A stretch of 64,000 bases of DNA from Armatimonadetes bacterium DC (GTDB taxonomy: Bacteria; Armatimonadota; Fimbriimonadia; Fimbriimonadales; GBS-DC), in the NCBI GenBank assembly GCA_001442985.1, contig LDYB01000020.1:161698-225697 (forward strand). Reading direction: 5' to 3'. The first letter of the stretch is position 1; the number at the start of each line of letters is the position of its first letter. The notes below the pieces were generated by a model. That model was not told where the DNA came from. It ran no database searches and saw only the letters and a list, made by a program, of their open reading frames with translations. Made by a program: the position numbers and the translations under genes. Positions 26,542 to 34,682 of the stretch are shown here, piece after piece.

Positions 26542-27261
26542 ATGATTGCCTCCCATATTCGCGCCGTTGGGTTTGACCTCGATGACACCCTCTGCCTTTA
26601 CATGCCGGTCGCACGCGAAGCCCGACTGCGCACTTTTGAGCAGCTCCTGCTTCCGCGCGTGAACATAAGCCTTGAGGAGATTGACCAGCACTATCGCCAC
26701 GCCTTTCGCGAAGTGCTGGAGCAGATTCACACTGAGCCGTGGTACACCCTCTATAAGCAAGAAGGGCACCCCACGCGCACCGAAACGATGCGCCGCATGC
26801 TGGAGCGTCTTGGAATCCGCGACGACTCCTTAGCAGAGGCGCTGAGCTGGCATTATCTTGAGGAGCGCGAGAAACGCCTGCAACTCCATGACGACACCCT
26901 GCCCGTGCTGAACGCTCTCAAGGAGCGCTACCCGCTCTTTGTGATTACAAACGGTCCCGCCCGCGAACAGCGGCGCGAGCTGGCGATTTTACAATTGGAG
27001 CCTTTCTTTGAGGTGGTCGTGATAGAAGGCGAGGTGGGTGTGGGCAAGCCGCATCCTGAAATTTTTCGGGTTGTGGAGCGTGCGCTCAACCTGCCGCCCG
27101 AATCGCTGCTGTTTGTGGGCAACTCATGGGAGCATGATGTGCTGGGCGCGCTGCAGGCAGGCTGGAACGCCATCTGGCTCAACCGCGAGAACCTGCCCCA
27201 CCCTGAACCCCACCGCGCCGAGGTGCCCGTGATTACGACTCTTCGCGCCTTACTGGGCTAA
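26542..27261 (+). CDS. HAD superfamily phosphatase (subfamily IA)
   Basis: Probable small-molecule phosphatase. Motif [11 protein letters not shown] (nucleophilic Asp and acid/base Asp) near residue 11, a helical cap of about 80 residues, motif [10 protein letters not shown] near 133, motif III Lys in GKPHPEIF near 168, and motif [19 protein letters not shown] near 190. At 239 aa it has normal length and resembles YjjG/NagD-like HAD-IA enzymes. The substrate is unknown. It overlaps the ribBA end by 4 nt tail to tail. Confidence 0.87.
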   Translation: MIASHIRAVGFDLDDTLCLYMPVAREARLRTFEQLLLPRVNISLEEIDQHYRHAFREVLEQIHTEPWYTLYKQEGHPTRTETMRRMLERLGIRDDSLAEALSWHYLEEREKRLQLHDDTLPVLNALKERYPLFVITNGPAREQRRELAILQLEPFFEVVVIEGEVGVGKPHPEIFRVVERALNLPPESLLFVGNSWEHDVLGALQAGWNAIWLNRENLPHPEPHRAEVPVITTLRALLG

Positions 27262-28526
27262 TCGGCTGTTTCCTCTTCGAGGTTCAGCATATGTCCCAGT
27301 TTCTCCGCTTTGGTGCGCAGGTAGACGATATTGTGTGGATTTGGGCGTGCAATCAGGGGCACATGCTCCACCACTTCCAGCCCATAGCCTTCCAAGCCGG
27401 CAATCTTTTTGGGGTTGTTGGTCATCAGGCGCAGTTTGCGCACCCCCAGATCCACCAGAATCTGGGCGCCGATGCCGTAGTCGCGCAGGTCGGGTTTGAA
27501 CCCCAGCGCGCGGTTCGCTTCCACGGTGTCCAGCCCCTGCTCCTGCAGATGGTACGCCCGCAGCTTGTTCAGAATCCCGATTCCGCGCCCCTCCTGAAGG
27601 ATGTAGACCAGCACGCCGCGCCCCTCTTCGGCGATCCGTGAGAGTGCCAGATGGAGCTGGGAACCGCAATCACAGCGGAGCGACTCCAGCAGGTCGCCCG
27701 TGACGCAGCTGGAATGCACCCGCACCAGCACAGGCTCCCCGTCGTCCACCGTGCCCATCGTGAGCGCCAGATAGGGGTTGGGGTCTACCTCGCTCTCGTA
27801 GGCATGCACATAGAAGGTTCCATAGCGGGTGGGCAGGTACACAGGCGGCGCGGCGCGGCGAATTAGTTTCTCCGTGCGCCGACGGTAGGCAATCAGGTCG
27901 GCAATCGTGAGAATCTTCAAGCCGTGCTTGCGAGCAATCTCAATCAGCTGGGGCATGCGCGCCATCGAGCCGTCTTCGTTCAGAATTTCGCAGATGACCC
28001 CCGCGGGGAACAGCCCTGCCAGTCGCGCGAGGTCTACCGCCGCTTCGGTGTGCCCCGCCCGCTTGAGGACGCCCCCCGGCGCCGCCCGCAGGGGGAACAC
28101 ATGCCCCGGGCGCACGAAATCTTCGGGCTTGGCGTTGGGGTCGCAGAACAGGCGAATCGTGTGCGCCCGATCAAACGCCGAAATACCTGTGGTAATCCCC
28201 TCGCGTGCGTCAATCGCCTCTGCCATCGGCGTGCCAAACTGCGCCGTGATGGCTTTGGTCATCATCGGAATTTGCAACTCGTCCAGACGCTTGCCATCGG
28301 TGGGCAGGCACAACAACCCACGCCCATGCAACAGCATGAAGTTGACCGCTTCGGGCGTTACTTTCTCGGCAGCCATCAGAAAGTCGCCCTCATTTTCGCG
28401 GTCCTCATCGTCCACAACAATCAGCATACCCCCCTGACGGATAATCTCTATCGCCTCTTCTACGGTGGCGAACACGGCGGGGTCGCGCTCCTGCACTGTC
28501 TCCACGACGCCTGTTGTCGGGTTCAT
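27258..28526 (-). CDS. ribBA: Bifunctional DHBP synthase / GTP cyclohydrolase II
   Basis: Supplies both starting precursors of riboflavin. Residues 15-215 form 3,4-dihydroxy-2-butanone-4-phosphate synthase ([29 protein letters not shown]). Residues 218-410 form GTP cyclohydrolase II, with zinc Cys residues in [15 protein letters not shown] and the EGRGIG motif. At 422 aa it is a normal fusion. The ATG at 28526 follows TACAAT (28536-28541, minus) by 9 nt, a leaderless arrangement, and no FMN riboswitch is present upstream. Other rib genes are not nearby. Confidence 0.95.
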   Translation of the reverse strand: MNPTTGVVETVQERDPAVFATVEEAIEIIRQGGMLIVVDDEDRENEGDFLMAAEKVTPEAVNFMLLHGRGLLCLPTDGKRLDELQIPMMTKAITAQFGTPMAEAIDAREGITTGISAFDRAHTIRLFCDPNAKPEDFVRPGHVFPLRAAPGGVLKRAGHTEAAVDLARLAGLFPAGVICEILNEDGSMARMPQLIEIARKHGLKILTIADLIAYRRRTEKLIRRAAPPVYLPTRYGTFYVHAYESEVDPNPYLALTMGTVDDGEPVLVRVHSSCVTGDLLESLRCDCGSQLHLALSRIAEEGRGVLVYILQEGRGIGILNKLRAYHLQEQGLDTVEANRALGFKPDLRDYGIGAQILVDLGVRKLRLMTNNPKKIAGLEGYGLEVVEHVPLIARPNPHNIVYLRTKAEKLGHMLNLEEETAD

Positions 28527-28535
28527 ACAGGTTAT

Positions 28536-28541
28536 ATTGTA
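28536..28541 (-). promoter_or_regulatory. -10 element of ribBA (leaderless)
   Basis: TACAAT on the minus strand, preceded by GG and ending 9 nt before the ATG. Confidence 0.55.
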
Positions 28542-28596
28542 CCTCAGGCGCCCTGGACTGTGTAGTGAGGTCCAATCTTATCGGAGTGAAAACGAG

Positions 28597-28764
28597 ATGA
28601 AACGATCCGTGCTGGAATGCCAGATTCGCGCTATAGAAGCGCAGTTGAAAGCACTGCGTGTGCTGGTCCAGCAGGAGGGCGAATCCCAGCCTGCAAAGCC
28701 CGAGCGCGCCTTGAGCGAACTGAGAGGCATCTTCAAAGGCAAGGTGCGCACAACAGAACAATAA
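28597..28764 (+). CDS. Small hypothetical protein
   Basis: A 55-aa frame starting MKRSVLECQIRAIEAQLKAL, predicted amphipathic helix, with a C-terminal RALSELRGIFKGK resembling the tail of small antitoxin-like proteins. No strong RBS and no clear toxin partner follow. An overlapping +1 frame continues about 45 codons downstream (28756-28887) without a recognisable domain, so this may be an eroded pair. Low confidence that it is expressed. Confidence 0.35.
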   Translation: MKRSVLECQIRAIEAQLKALRVLVQQEGESQPAKPERALSELRGIFKGKVRTTEQ

Positions 28765-28945
28765 ATTCGAGAACGCGATTATCGTGGCTACGGGACTGGT
28801 ACTGCGCGACCTGCTTCAAGAGCGAACTGCCGTCTTGACTCAAGGCGCAAAGATTGTTGCCAGCGGACTGATTGAGACTGTGTGGTGAGGAACCTTTTTG
28901 CGGAAACCCCATGGTATAATCCCCTTCAAAGGAGGTGCGACCGCT

Positions 28946-29245
28946 ATGGCGGAGGAAACCCCCAAACCGCAAGCGCAGGCAACGGTCTACGAACTGATTC
29001 TGTACGCTTTCAATCTGCTCACAGGCTACGCGTGGCAGGCGATGGGCTATGTGGTGAACCCCGCTACGGGTAAAACGGAAGTCAACCTCGAAGAAGCCAA
29101 AATTGCCATCGACTGTGCCGACTTTCTGGCAGGAAAATTGGGGGACCATGTGGAACCTGAAGTCCGAAAAGAAGTGGAGCGCGTTCTCCGCGACCTGAAG
29201 TTGAACTATGTTTCCCGAAGCGCGGAGGCGAGCAAGGAGGCATAA
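28946..29245 (+). CDS. DUF1844 domain protein
   Basis: A 99-aa protein of the DUF1844 family, recognised by VYELILYAFNLLTGYAWQAMG followed by NLEEAKIAIDCADFLAGKL and a terminal L-R-D-L-K-L-N-Y-V helix. The function is unknown. I chose the ATG at 28946 because AAAGGAGGTG lies 8 nt upstream; an earlier in-frame ATG would include the RBS. A TATAAT at 28914-28919 is the probable -10. The next gene begins 1 nt after the stop. Confidence 0.78.
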   Translation: MAEETPKPQAQATVYELILYAFNLLTGYAWQAMGYVVNPATGKTEVNLEEAKIAIDCADFLAGKLGDHVEPEVRKEVERVLRDLKLNYVSRSAEASKEA

Positions 29246-29246
29246 G

Positions 29247-29798
29247 ATGGGGCTGACAACTTTCGCAAGGGCGATTGCAGACGGCGCAGGACGCCTCCTG
29301 TGGAAAACCCAGCTGACGCTCCGCACAACGGGGCTTCAGCTCCTCTCGACGGTACGCGCCCTGCCCGAAACCGTGGCGGAGCAGATTCGCACCTGGCGCG
29401 GGCATACCCTCGCGATGCCCATCGACGAACAGCGTCAGCTGCTGGCGGAATTCTACGAGAAGTTTGAAGACCTCGTGGAACTGATTTGCGACGCAGGGTT
29501 TAATGCCGACGCCACCCCCTATCAAGCACGCTATGAGGAAGTTCGCGCATGGATGATGCGCGCCTATCCCCTGCTGAAGCCCTATATGAGCGCGCATCTC
29601 TCTTACGACCCCAGCGACGCCGAGTTTGGGCTGAGCGTCGCGGGCTACGCGACCGACGCGATGGAAGCGCTCTTCTGCGCCGAACAGCTCCACACGCTGC
29701 TGGAGAAAGACGAGGGGCATCTGATTGGACGAATCGAGCGCGCCCGCAGCGGACTGTATCGCTACGCCGATTATCTGCGCGGTATAATTGGAACATGA
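29247..29798 (+). CDS. Helical protein of unknown function
   Basis: Unrecognised 183-aa protein. It is almost entirely helical in character, with an amphipathic N-terminal half and an acidic middle (QRQLLAEFYEKFEDLVELI). Tyr and Ala are frequent, and there is no signal peptide or metal motif. AAGGAGG precedes the ATG by 5 nt, and the gene begins 1 nt after the DUF1844 stop, so the two are coexpressed. Its last codons contain the -10 box (TATAAT 29783-29788) of the following oxidoreductase gene. Confidence 0.6.
   Translation: MGLTTFARAIADGAGRLLWKTQLTLRTTGLQLLSTVRALPETVAEQIRTWRGHTLAMPIDEQRQLLAEFYEKFEDLVELICDAGFNADATPYQARYEEVRAWMMRAYPLLKPYMSAHLSYDPSDAEFGLSVAGYATDAMEALFCAEQLHTLLEKDEGHLIGRIERARSGLYRYADYLRGIIGT
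29783..29788 (+). promoter_or_regulatory. Intragenic -10 element of the Gfo/Idh/MocA gene
   Basis: TATAAT lies inside the last codons of the upstream gene, 6 nt before the oxidoreductase ATG. Although the reading frames overlap (ATGA), the downstream gene appears to have its own leaderless promoter. Confidence 0.5.
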
Positions 29799-31033
29799 GC
29801 GCTCTCAGCCGACGCGAGTTTTTGCGTCAGTCGCTGATTGGCGCGGCGACGCTCAGTTTCGGCGTGTTGACCGCGCGCGCCAACCAGCAAGAGAAGGTCA
29901 AAATCGGAGTGATTGGTACTGGCGCCCAGGGGCAAAACCTCCTGCGCCAGTTGATGAGCCTGCCCAGCGCGGAAGTCGTCGCCGTGTGCGATATCTATCC
30001 TCCTAACCGCCTTCGCGGGCTGGAGCTGACAGGGGGGCAGGCGCGCGCCTTCAGCGACTACCGCGCCCTGCTGGAACAGAAAGAGATTGAGGCTGTCGTG
30101 ATTGCGACGCCGCTTCACCTGCACGCGCCAATGACGCTGGACGCGCTTGACGCTGGCAAGCATGTGTTTTGCGAAAAGGCGATTGCCTACAGCCTCGACG
30201 AAGCACACCAGATGGCACGCCGCGCCCGCGAAACTCGCAAAATTCTGCAGATTGGGCATCAGCGCCACTATAACCCCATCTACGAACAAGTCTATGCCCT
30301 CATCAAAGAGGGCGTCCTCGGCAGAATCACCCATGTGCGCGCCCTGTGGCATCGCAACAACAGCTGGCGACGCCCTGTGCCCGACCCACGCTTCGAACGC
30401 CTGCTCAACTGGCGGCTCTACAAAGACTACTCGCACGGGCTGCTGACCGAGCTGGCAAGCCACCAGATTGATGTGGTCAACTGGTTTCTTGGCGCGACGC
30501 CGCTCTCGGTGGTGGGCTACGGCGGGATTGATTACTGGAAAGACGGGCGCGAAGTGCCCGATAATGTGGAACTGATTTTTGACTACCCCAACGGCGTGCG
30601 CGTGGTCTATACCAGCCTCACCACAAACGCCTACGACGGCTACGGCGAGTGGTTCTTCGGGGATAAGGGCACGCTGGTGCTGACCAACGAGAACTCCGGC
30701 TTGCTGTTCCGCGAGCGCAACGCTGAAAAGCTCGCCTGGGAAGACGACGCCAACATGGTGCAGGTAGACGGGCGCCGTGCCGTGGTGATTGAACCCACAC
30801 CGACCCGTCGCGCCCCTCAGCGCGGCGAGCAGCTCAACTACGGCAATCAGCGCAACGCCTACTACACGGAGCTGGAGCATTTCGTACAGTGCGTCCGCAC
30901 GGGCGAGCGCCCACGATGCACGGCGGAAGACGCCATCCCTGCGCTGGAGTGCGTGCTGAACGCGAAAGAAGCCATCGAGAAAGGCGTGCGGGTGGCGTTC
31001 CGGTCTACTCAGGTGGCTCGCAATCGCTCATAA
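29795..31033 (+). CDS. Gfo/Idh/MocA oxidoreductase with Tat signal
   Basis: NAD(P)-dependent oxidoreductase of sugar-like substrates, probably exported. The N-terminus SRREFLRQSLIGAATLSFG is a Tat signal. The Rossmann motif GVIGTGAQGQNLLRQL starts near residue 38. The CEKAIAYSLDEA segment carries the conserved E-K-P/A motif, and GHQRHYNP follows. The second domain contains the LLTELASHQIDVVNWFLG signature. At 412 aa it is full length. The ATG at 29795 overlaps the previous stop. The substrate is not predictable. It overlaps VanW tail to tail by 6 nt. Confidence 0.87.
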   Translation: MSALSRREFLRQSLIGAATLSFGVLTARANQQEKVKIGVIGTGAQGQNLLRQLMSLPSAEVVAVCDIYPPNRLRGLELTGGQARAFSDYRALLEQKEIEAVVIATPLHLHAPMTLDALDAGKHVFCEKAIAYSLDEAHQMARRARETRKILQIGHQRHYNPIYEQVYALIKEGVLGRITHVRALWHRNNSWRRPVPDPRFERLLNWRLYKDYSHGLLTELASHQIDVVNWFLGATPLSVVGYGGIDYWKDGREVPDNVELIFDYPNGVRVVYTSLTTNAYDGYGEWFFGDKGTLVLTNENSGLLFRERNAEKLAWEDDANMVQVDGRRAVVIEPTPTRRAPQRGEQLNYGNQRNAYYTELEHFVQCVRTGERPRCTAEDAIPALECVLNAKEAIEKGVRVAFRSTQVARNRS

Positions 31034-32368
31034 ATCGGGCGTGGACCTAGAAGCAGCCGTCGCCTTTGTGCCCACCCGTATGACACGCGGCTGGGCGCGG
31101 TAAATGCTGGTCGCCACACGCTCGCGACGAACCAGCTGACCATTCTCGTACACCAGTCGCCACAAAATCACCTTGACGCCAGCCGAACCTTTTTCTTTAA
31201 TCTTGCGCACGCCCACGGGCAGGTTCGGGTCAGGCTCCTCTTTGACGGGGGGCGACTTGAGCGCAAACTGCTCGGTTCGCAAAATCACGCGCCGCGCGGG
31301 GTTCGGCACGCCCAGAATCCGCACCGTAACGCTGGAGCGCCCTACTTCGGTCGCAATCGCAATCGGGTGGGGATGTGGGTTTTCTATCACCAGATCCAGC
31401 CCCGTATCCGTGACGGTGGCGTCGCGTCCCAGCGGCACATAGGTGATGGGGATGGAATGGTTCGCGCGGCGCACGATTTTCAGTTCTGCCAGCAACGCCG
31501 CGTTATAAAGGGTGGACGAAACCTGACAGATGCCTCCGCCCACGCCCAGCTGCTTCTCGCCACGAATAATCACGGGCGCGAGTCGGAACCCGTTTTTCAG
31601 CGTGCGCTTGCCGAGGGTGGCGTTGTAGGAAAGCCGTTCGCCGGGCATCAGAACCCTGCCATTCAGCGCCTGCGCCGCGAGCCGGATGTTATGATACCGA
31701 TGAACCTGATAGCCGGGGAAGCGTGTGGTGTAGCGTCCCATCTCGCCTGTGATAACGCTTAATTGCTCGGCAATAAGACGGGGGCGAAGCGTTTCGGTCG
31801 CCAGAGCGAACTTCACGGGGGTATCGGGCGAGGCGTATTGCAGGGCGTCCGTCAGCGCGCGCATGGTGTGTTTGGGGTCTATCTGTTGCCCTGCTTGTTC
31901 AGGCAAAATGGTGATTTGGCCACCCTGATAGCGCAAGCGTGCGTCCTGCGGAGGGCGTTCTATGGAACGATAGCGTGCAAGGGTTCGCTCAAACGCTTCG
32001 GGGTTCACCTTCCAGAGAGGCGCCACCTGCACACGAGGCTGAGTTGTCAGCCGCTTCCAGAACGGCGTGGCTTCCCATGCCAGATGGAGAGCCTCCTTCG
32101 TTGCGGGCACATCGAGGCGGAACCCCCACGCGCTCAGAGGGTAAGTTTGCTGCGGCACCTGTTCCACATACACTGGAACCGCCTCTAAGGCTTCCGCCAT
32201 CTGCTGGAGCGAAGGCTCCAGCTCCGCAAGAGTCTCGGCGGGCAGGCGAAACGCGCCGACATAGAACACCCCAGCTCCCTGCTTTACGCGATAGTAAACC
32301 ACCCCGACGCCCAGCCCCAGCACACTCAGCCCGGCGAACAGCGCGATTCGATACCAGGAATGCGACAT
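31028..32368 (-). CDS. VanW family protein with G5-like C-terminus
   Basis: Envelope protein of the VanW family, 446 aa. An N-terminal membrane anchor (residues 7-27) is followed by an extracytoplasmic peptidoglycan-binding-like region. The VanW core comes next (YHNIRLAAQALNG, PGERLSYNATLGKR, GVGGGICQVSSTLYNAAL, NHSIPITYVPLGRDATV). The end has a G5-like stretch (VKVILWRLVYENGQLVRRERV). The biochemical function is unknown; it may bind the cell wall. The ATG at 32368 lies 7 nt after TATAAT (32376-32381, minus), so the mRNA is leaderless. The frame runs upstream, but the anchor fixes the start. Confidence 0.85.
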   Translation of the reverse strand: MSHSWYRIALFAGLSVLGLGVGVVYYRVKQGAGVFYVGAFRLPAETLAELEPSLQQMAEALEAVPVYVEQVPQQTYPLSAWGFRLDVPATKEALHLAWEATPFWKRLTTQPRVQVAPLWKVNPEAFERTLARYRSIERPPQDARLRYQGGQITILPEQAGQQIDPKHTMRALTDALQYASPDTPVKFALATETLRPRLIAEQLSVITGEMGRYTTRFPGYQVHRYHNIRLAAQALNGRVLMPGERLSYNATLGKRTLKNGFRLAPVIIRGEKQLGVGGGICQVSSTLYNAALLAELKIVRRANHSIPITYVPLGRDATVTDTGLDLVIENPHPHPIAIATEVGRSSVTVRILGVPNPARRVILRTEQFALKSPPVKEEPDPNLPVGVRKIKEKGSAGVKVILWRLVYENGQLVRRERVATSIYRAQPRVIRVGTKATAASRSTPDL

Positions 32369-32375
32369 ATAGGCA

Positions 32376-32381
32376 ATTATA
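32376..32381 (-). promoter_or_regulatory. -10 element of vanW-like gene (leaderless)
   Basis: TGC-TATAAT on the minus strand (an extended -10 TGn), ending 7 nt before the ATG. Confidence 0.6.
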
Positions 32382-32391
32382 GCATGAGTCC

Positions 32392-33387
32392 CTAACACAC
32401 CAGCACAATCGCGCCGGTGTGTTTGCCTGTGCGGAGCGCTTCGAGCGCTTCGTTCGCCTGCTCCAGCGGGTAGGGCGTTGTGTGGGTTTCGATATGAATC
32501 TGGCGGGCGCGTTCGAAAAACTCTTCCCCGTCGCGACGGGTGAGGTTTGCCACCGAGCGCACCACGCGCTCTTCCCACAGCCAGCGATAGGGGAAGCTGG
32601 GGATATCGCTCATGTGAATGCCTCCGCAGACCACGATCCCGCCCTTGCGCACCGCCTGCAGAGCGCGGGGCACCAGTTCCCCAACCGGCGCAAACAGAAT
32701 CGCGGCGTCCAGCGGTTCGGGAGGCATCTGGTCGGAGCCGCCTGCCCACCATGCGCCCATCTGCCGCGCGAAGTCCTGCCCTGTATAGTCCCCTGGGCGT
32801 GTGAAGGCGAACACTCGCCTGCCGTCGCGCACGGCAATCTGCACCAGAATATGCGCCGCCGCGCCGAAGCCATAAATCCCCAGCCGATTGCCCCACGCCT
32901 CCCGCGCGAAGCGATAGCTCCGATAGCCAATCAGCCCTGCACACAGCAGCGGCGCGACCGCCACATCCTCATAGGCATCAGGCAGGGGGAACACATAACG
33001 CGCGTCGGCGACCGTGTATTCTGCGTAGCCCCCGTCCAGCGTGTAGCCCGTAAAGCGCGCGTGGTCGCAGAGGTTTTCCTGCCCTGCTTTGCAGTAGAGG
33101 CACGCGCCACAGGTCTCGCCCAGCCACGGGATGCCCACGCGCTGTCCCTCCCGCAGTCCCGAAACCGCCGCCCCGACCGCCACAATCTCGCCTACAATCT
33201 CGTGCCCCAGAATCAGGGGCAGCTTTGGGTTGGGTAGCTCGCCGTCGAACACATGCAAATCGGTTCGGCAGACGCCACACGCCCGAACCCGCACCAGCAC
33301 CTGATGGGGCGCAGGTTCCGGCACGGGCAACTCGCGCATCACCAGCGGCTTGCCCACCTCTTCCAGCACCATCGCACGCATGCGCAT
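32392..33387 (-). CDS. Zinc-dependent alcohol dehydrogenase family protein
   Basis: Medium-chain NAD(P)-dependent dehydrogenase, 331 aa. Catalytic zinc ligands sit in CGVCRTDLHVFDGE (Cys) and GHEIVGEI (His-Glu). The structural zinc Cys cluster is CGACLYCKAGQENLCDHA. The Rossmann segment is LGIYGFGAAAHILVQIA, with GxGxxA in place of the usual GxGxxG. It resembles the AdhA-like cinnamyl/propanol-preferring group. The ATG at 33387 lies 7 nt after TACAAT (33395-33400, minus), again leaderless. A second Met two codons later is possible. It sits 23 nt upstream of vanW, which has its own promoter. Confidence 0.9.
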   Translation of the reverse strand: MRMRAMVLEEVGKPLVMRELPVPEPAPHQVLVRVRACGVCRTDLHVFDGELPNPKLPLILGHEIVGEIVAVGAAVSGLREGQRVGIPWLGETCGACLYCKAGQENLCDHARFTGYTLDGGYAEYTVADARYVFPLPDAYEDVAVAPLLCAGLIGYRSYRFAREAWGNRLGIYGFGAAAHILVQIAVRDGRRVFAFTRPGDYTGQDFARQMGAWWAGGSDQMPPEPLDAAILFAPVGELVPRALQAVRKGGIVVCGGIHMSDIPSFPYRWLWEERVVRSVANLTRRDGEEFFERARQIHIETHTTPYPLEQANEALEALRTGKHTGAIVLVC

Positions 33388-33394
33388 CGCCGAT

Positions 33395-33400
33395 ATTGTA
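33395..33400 (-). promoter_or_regulatory. -10 element of alcohol dehydrogenase gene (leaderless)
   Basis: GG-TACAAT on the minus strand, 7 nt before the ATG. Confidence 0.55.
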
Positions 33401-33443
33401 CCTGTCGCGAAAATGTGCCATAATATATCTCAGAGGGACGACG

Positions 33444-33881
33444 ATGAGAGCGTGGCGATGGATGATAATGCTTGTGGGCGTTGCGATGGGTCTGGCAGGT
33501 TGCCGCGAGAAACCCGTCACGGAGGCAGACCTCCAGCAGGCGATTGCCGAGCATCAGCAGCGCACCACAGAAGAGATTAAACGCACCGTAGAGACCGCGC
33601 CGCCCCCTTATGCCGTGCCCGACCAGCAGAAACCGGGAGGCGCGCCTGCGCCCTCTTCGGGCACACCGCAAACGCCACAGCCCACCCCTGGACTGGAAAT
33701 CCCCCCGCCCAACACCTATTCCAGCCCGCCGCCCACGCAAACCGAGACGCCCGTCGCGCCCACCACAGGCACAGGTGATATTAAGTTAGACCCGCAAACA
33801 GGGCAGTACGGCATCCACCCGCCCGGCGCCCCCGAAACCTACACAATCCCCCTGAACAATCCGCAAACACAGGGGCAGTAA
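33444..33881 (+). CDS. Small proline-rich lipoprotein
   Basis: A 145-aa predicted lipoprotein. The signal sequence ends in GLAGC (residues 15-19, lipobox LAGC). A short charged helix (EADLQQAIAEHQQRTTEEIKR) is followed by a long Pro/Thr/Gln-rich, probably disordered region. The end has a small motif, LDPQTGQYGIHPPGAP. It may be a spacer anchored to the outer or inner membrane. No family is recognised. AGAGGGACG precedes the ATG. Confidence 0.65.
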   Translation: MRAWRWMIMLVGVAMGLAGCREKPVTEADLQQAIAEHQQRTTEEIKRTVETAPPPYAVPDQQKPGGAPAPSSGTPQTPQPTPGLEIPPPNTYSSPPPTQTETPVAPTTGTGDIKLDPQTGQYGIHPPGAPETYTIPLNNPQTQGQ

Positions 33882-33973
33882 GGGCGCCTACGCCTCGTTT
33901 TCGGTATCCTCAGGGGGTGGTGTTTGCCACTTCTTCCCGCGCCTGCGCGCAATTGCCTCGCGCAAGAGATACT

Positions 33974-34095
33974 CGTTCCTAAGAAACGAAGCCAGTCTCC
34001 GCTGGCTCTCCTGCCCCCCGTCCACGCGCAGGATGCGCGTGCTACTTCAGCCGACGCAGGTCGGCTTCGTCTCACAGGAACGGAACCTCAGCCGT
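33974..34095. repeat. Modular palindromic intergenic element, copy E (degraded)
   Basis: Retains TCGTTCCTAAGAAACGAA, AGCCAGTCTCCGCTGGCT, a GCGCAGGATGCGCGTGC insert as in copy C, AGCCGACGCAGGTCGGCT (about 34049-34066) and an imperfect right palindrome. The left palindrome is lost. The right end supplies the last codons of the truncated nucleotidyltransferase frame. Confidence 0.75.
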
Positions 34096-34322
34096 CTGGC
34101 GTCAACGCGGTGGAATTCGGTCGCTTGCGCGCTTTCCAGATAGCCTCTGCGGAACCAGCCCAAGTCCTGCGAGCGGCGATGCCCTATGTGCAGAGCGATG
34201 GCAGTACCCCCCGCCAGATAGAAGCCCTGCCGAGATGCCAGCGGCGCAACCGCACGCAGTACGGAGCGTACCGATGCGCTCAGCGCATCTTCGTGGAAGC
34301 TCGGTGAGTTCGCTGTTCCCAT
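34047..34322 (-). pseudogene. Truncated AbiEii-type nucleotidyltransferase toxin
   Basis: Only the N-terminal part of an AbiEii/AbiGii-like nucleotidyltransferase remains. The start FHEDALSASVRSVLRAVAP and the FYLAGGTAIALHIGHRRSQDL block, which carries the G-G-T nucleotide-binding loop, are typical. Homology then fades, and the frame runs into repeat copy E, whose sequence encodes the last residues. At about 91 aa, against 200-300 for the family, it lacks the rest of the catalytic domain and is almost certainly inactive. It overlaps the DUF6922 gene by 43 nt, as in intact two-gene toxin-antitoxin-like cassettes. Confidence 0.7.
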
Positions 34323-34621
34323 AGGTCTGTTGGGCGGGAGCGGATCCAGCGCGTTACCTTGCGGTGGGGGAGGTCTAACAACACTTCCCAGAAGCGCAGG
34401 GCGCGTGCGCTCAGACCACGCCCCTCACGCTGAGTCAGCCATGCACGCAAATCGGGCTTGCCGTAGGTCGCAATCAGCCAGCGGATGGCGTCCAGATTGC
34501 CATGCTCCATAATCCGCAGGCAGAGGTAGTCCTTGTCTTTTTCTGGCGACAGGCGCTCAAACTCCACCTCCCAGAACAGGGGGCGCAAAAAGTCGGGCAA
34601 CCGATTCGTCTTTTTGGGCAC
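34280..34621 (-). CDS. DUF6922-type partner protein of AbiEii cassette
   Basis: A 113-aa protein with LPDFLRPLFWEVEFERLSPEKDK followed by IMEHGNLDAIRWLIATYG, a pattern I associate with DUF6922 proteins encoded directly upstream of AbiEii nucleotidyltransferases. It is presumed to be the antitoxin or regulator. The start is a GTG at 34621, 6 nt after TACAAT (34628-34633, minus), so it is leaderless. Intact itself, it has lost its functional toxin partner. The family name is from memory and should be verified. Confidence 0.65.
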   Translation of the reverse strand: MPKKTNRLPDFLRPLFWEVEFERLSPEKDKDYLCLRIMEHGNLDAIRWLIATYGKPDLRAWLTQREGRGLSARALRFWEVLLDLPHRKVTRWIRSRPTDLWEQRTHRASTKMR

Positions 34622-34627
34622 GGTTTA

Positions 34628-34633
34628 ATTGTA
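34628..34633 (-). promoter_or_regulatory. -10 element of DUF6922 gene (leaderless, GTG start)
   Basis: GG-TACAAT on the minus strand, 6 nt before the GTG. Confidence 0.5.
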
Positions 34634-34669
34634 CCTGAGACCCGAGGCACATCCCGATGAAGAAAAGGG

Positions 34670-34675
34670 TATATT
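34670..34675 (+). promoter_or_regulatory. -10 element of MNT-type gene (leaderless)
   Basis: GGG-TATATT ends 7 nt before the ATG at 34683. Confidence 0.5.
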
Positions 34676-34682
34676 TTTTGTG

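Noticed and set aside
27258..28600. FMN riboswitch upstream of ribBA
   Set aside because: The -10 box lies 9 nt from the start codon, leaving no leader for a riboswitch.
33882..33973. Possible gene between the proline-rich lipoprotein and repeat copy E
   Set aside because: No frame with a plausible start, RBS or promoter; the local open frames run into the repeat.
3631..34095. CRISPR array from recurring hairpin repeats
   Set aside because: Copies are kilobases apart, inverted relative to each other and not regularly spaced; no cas genes are present.
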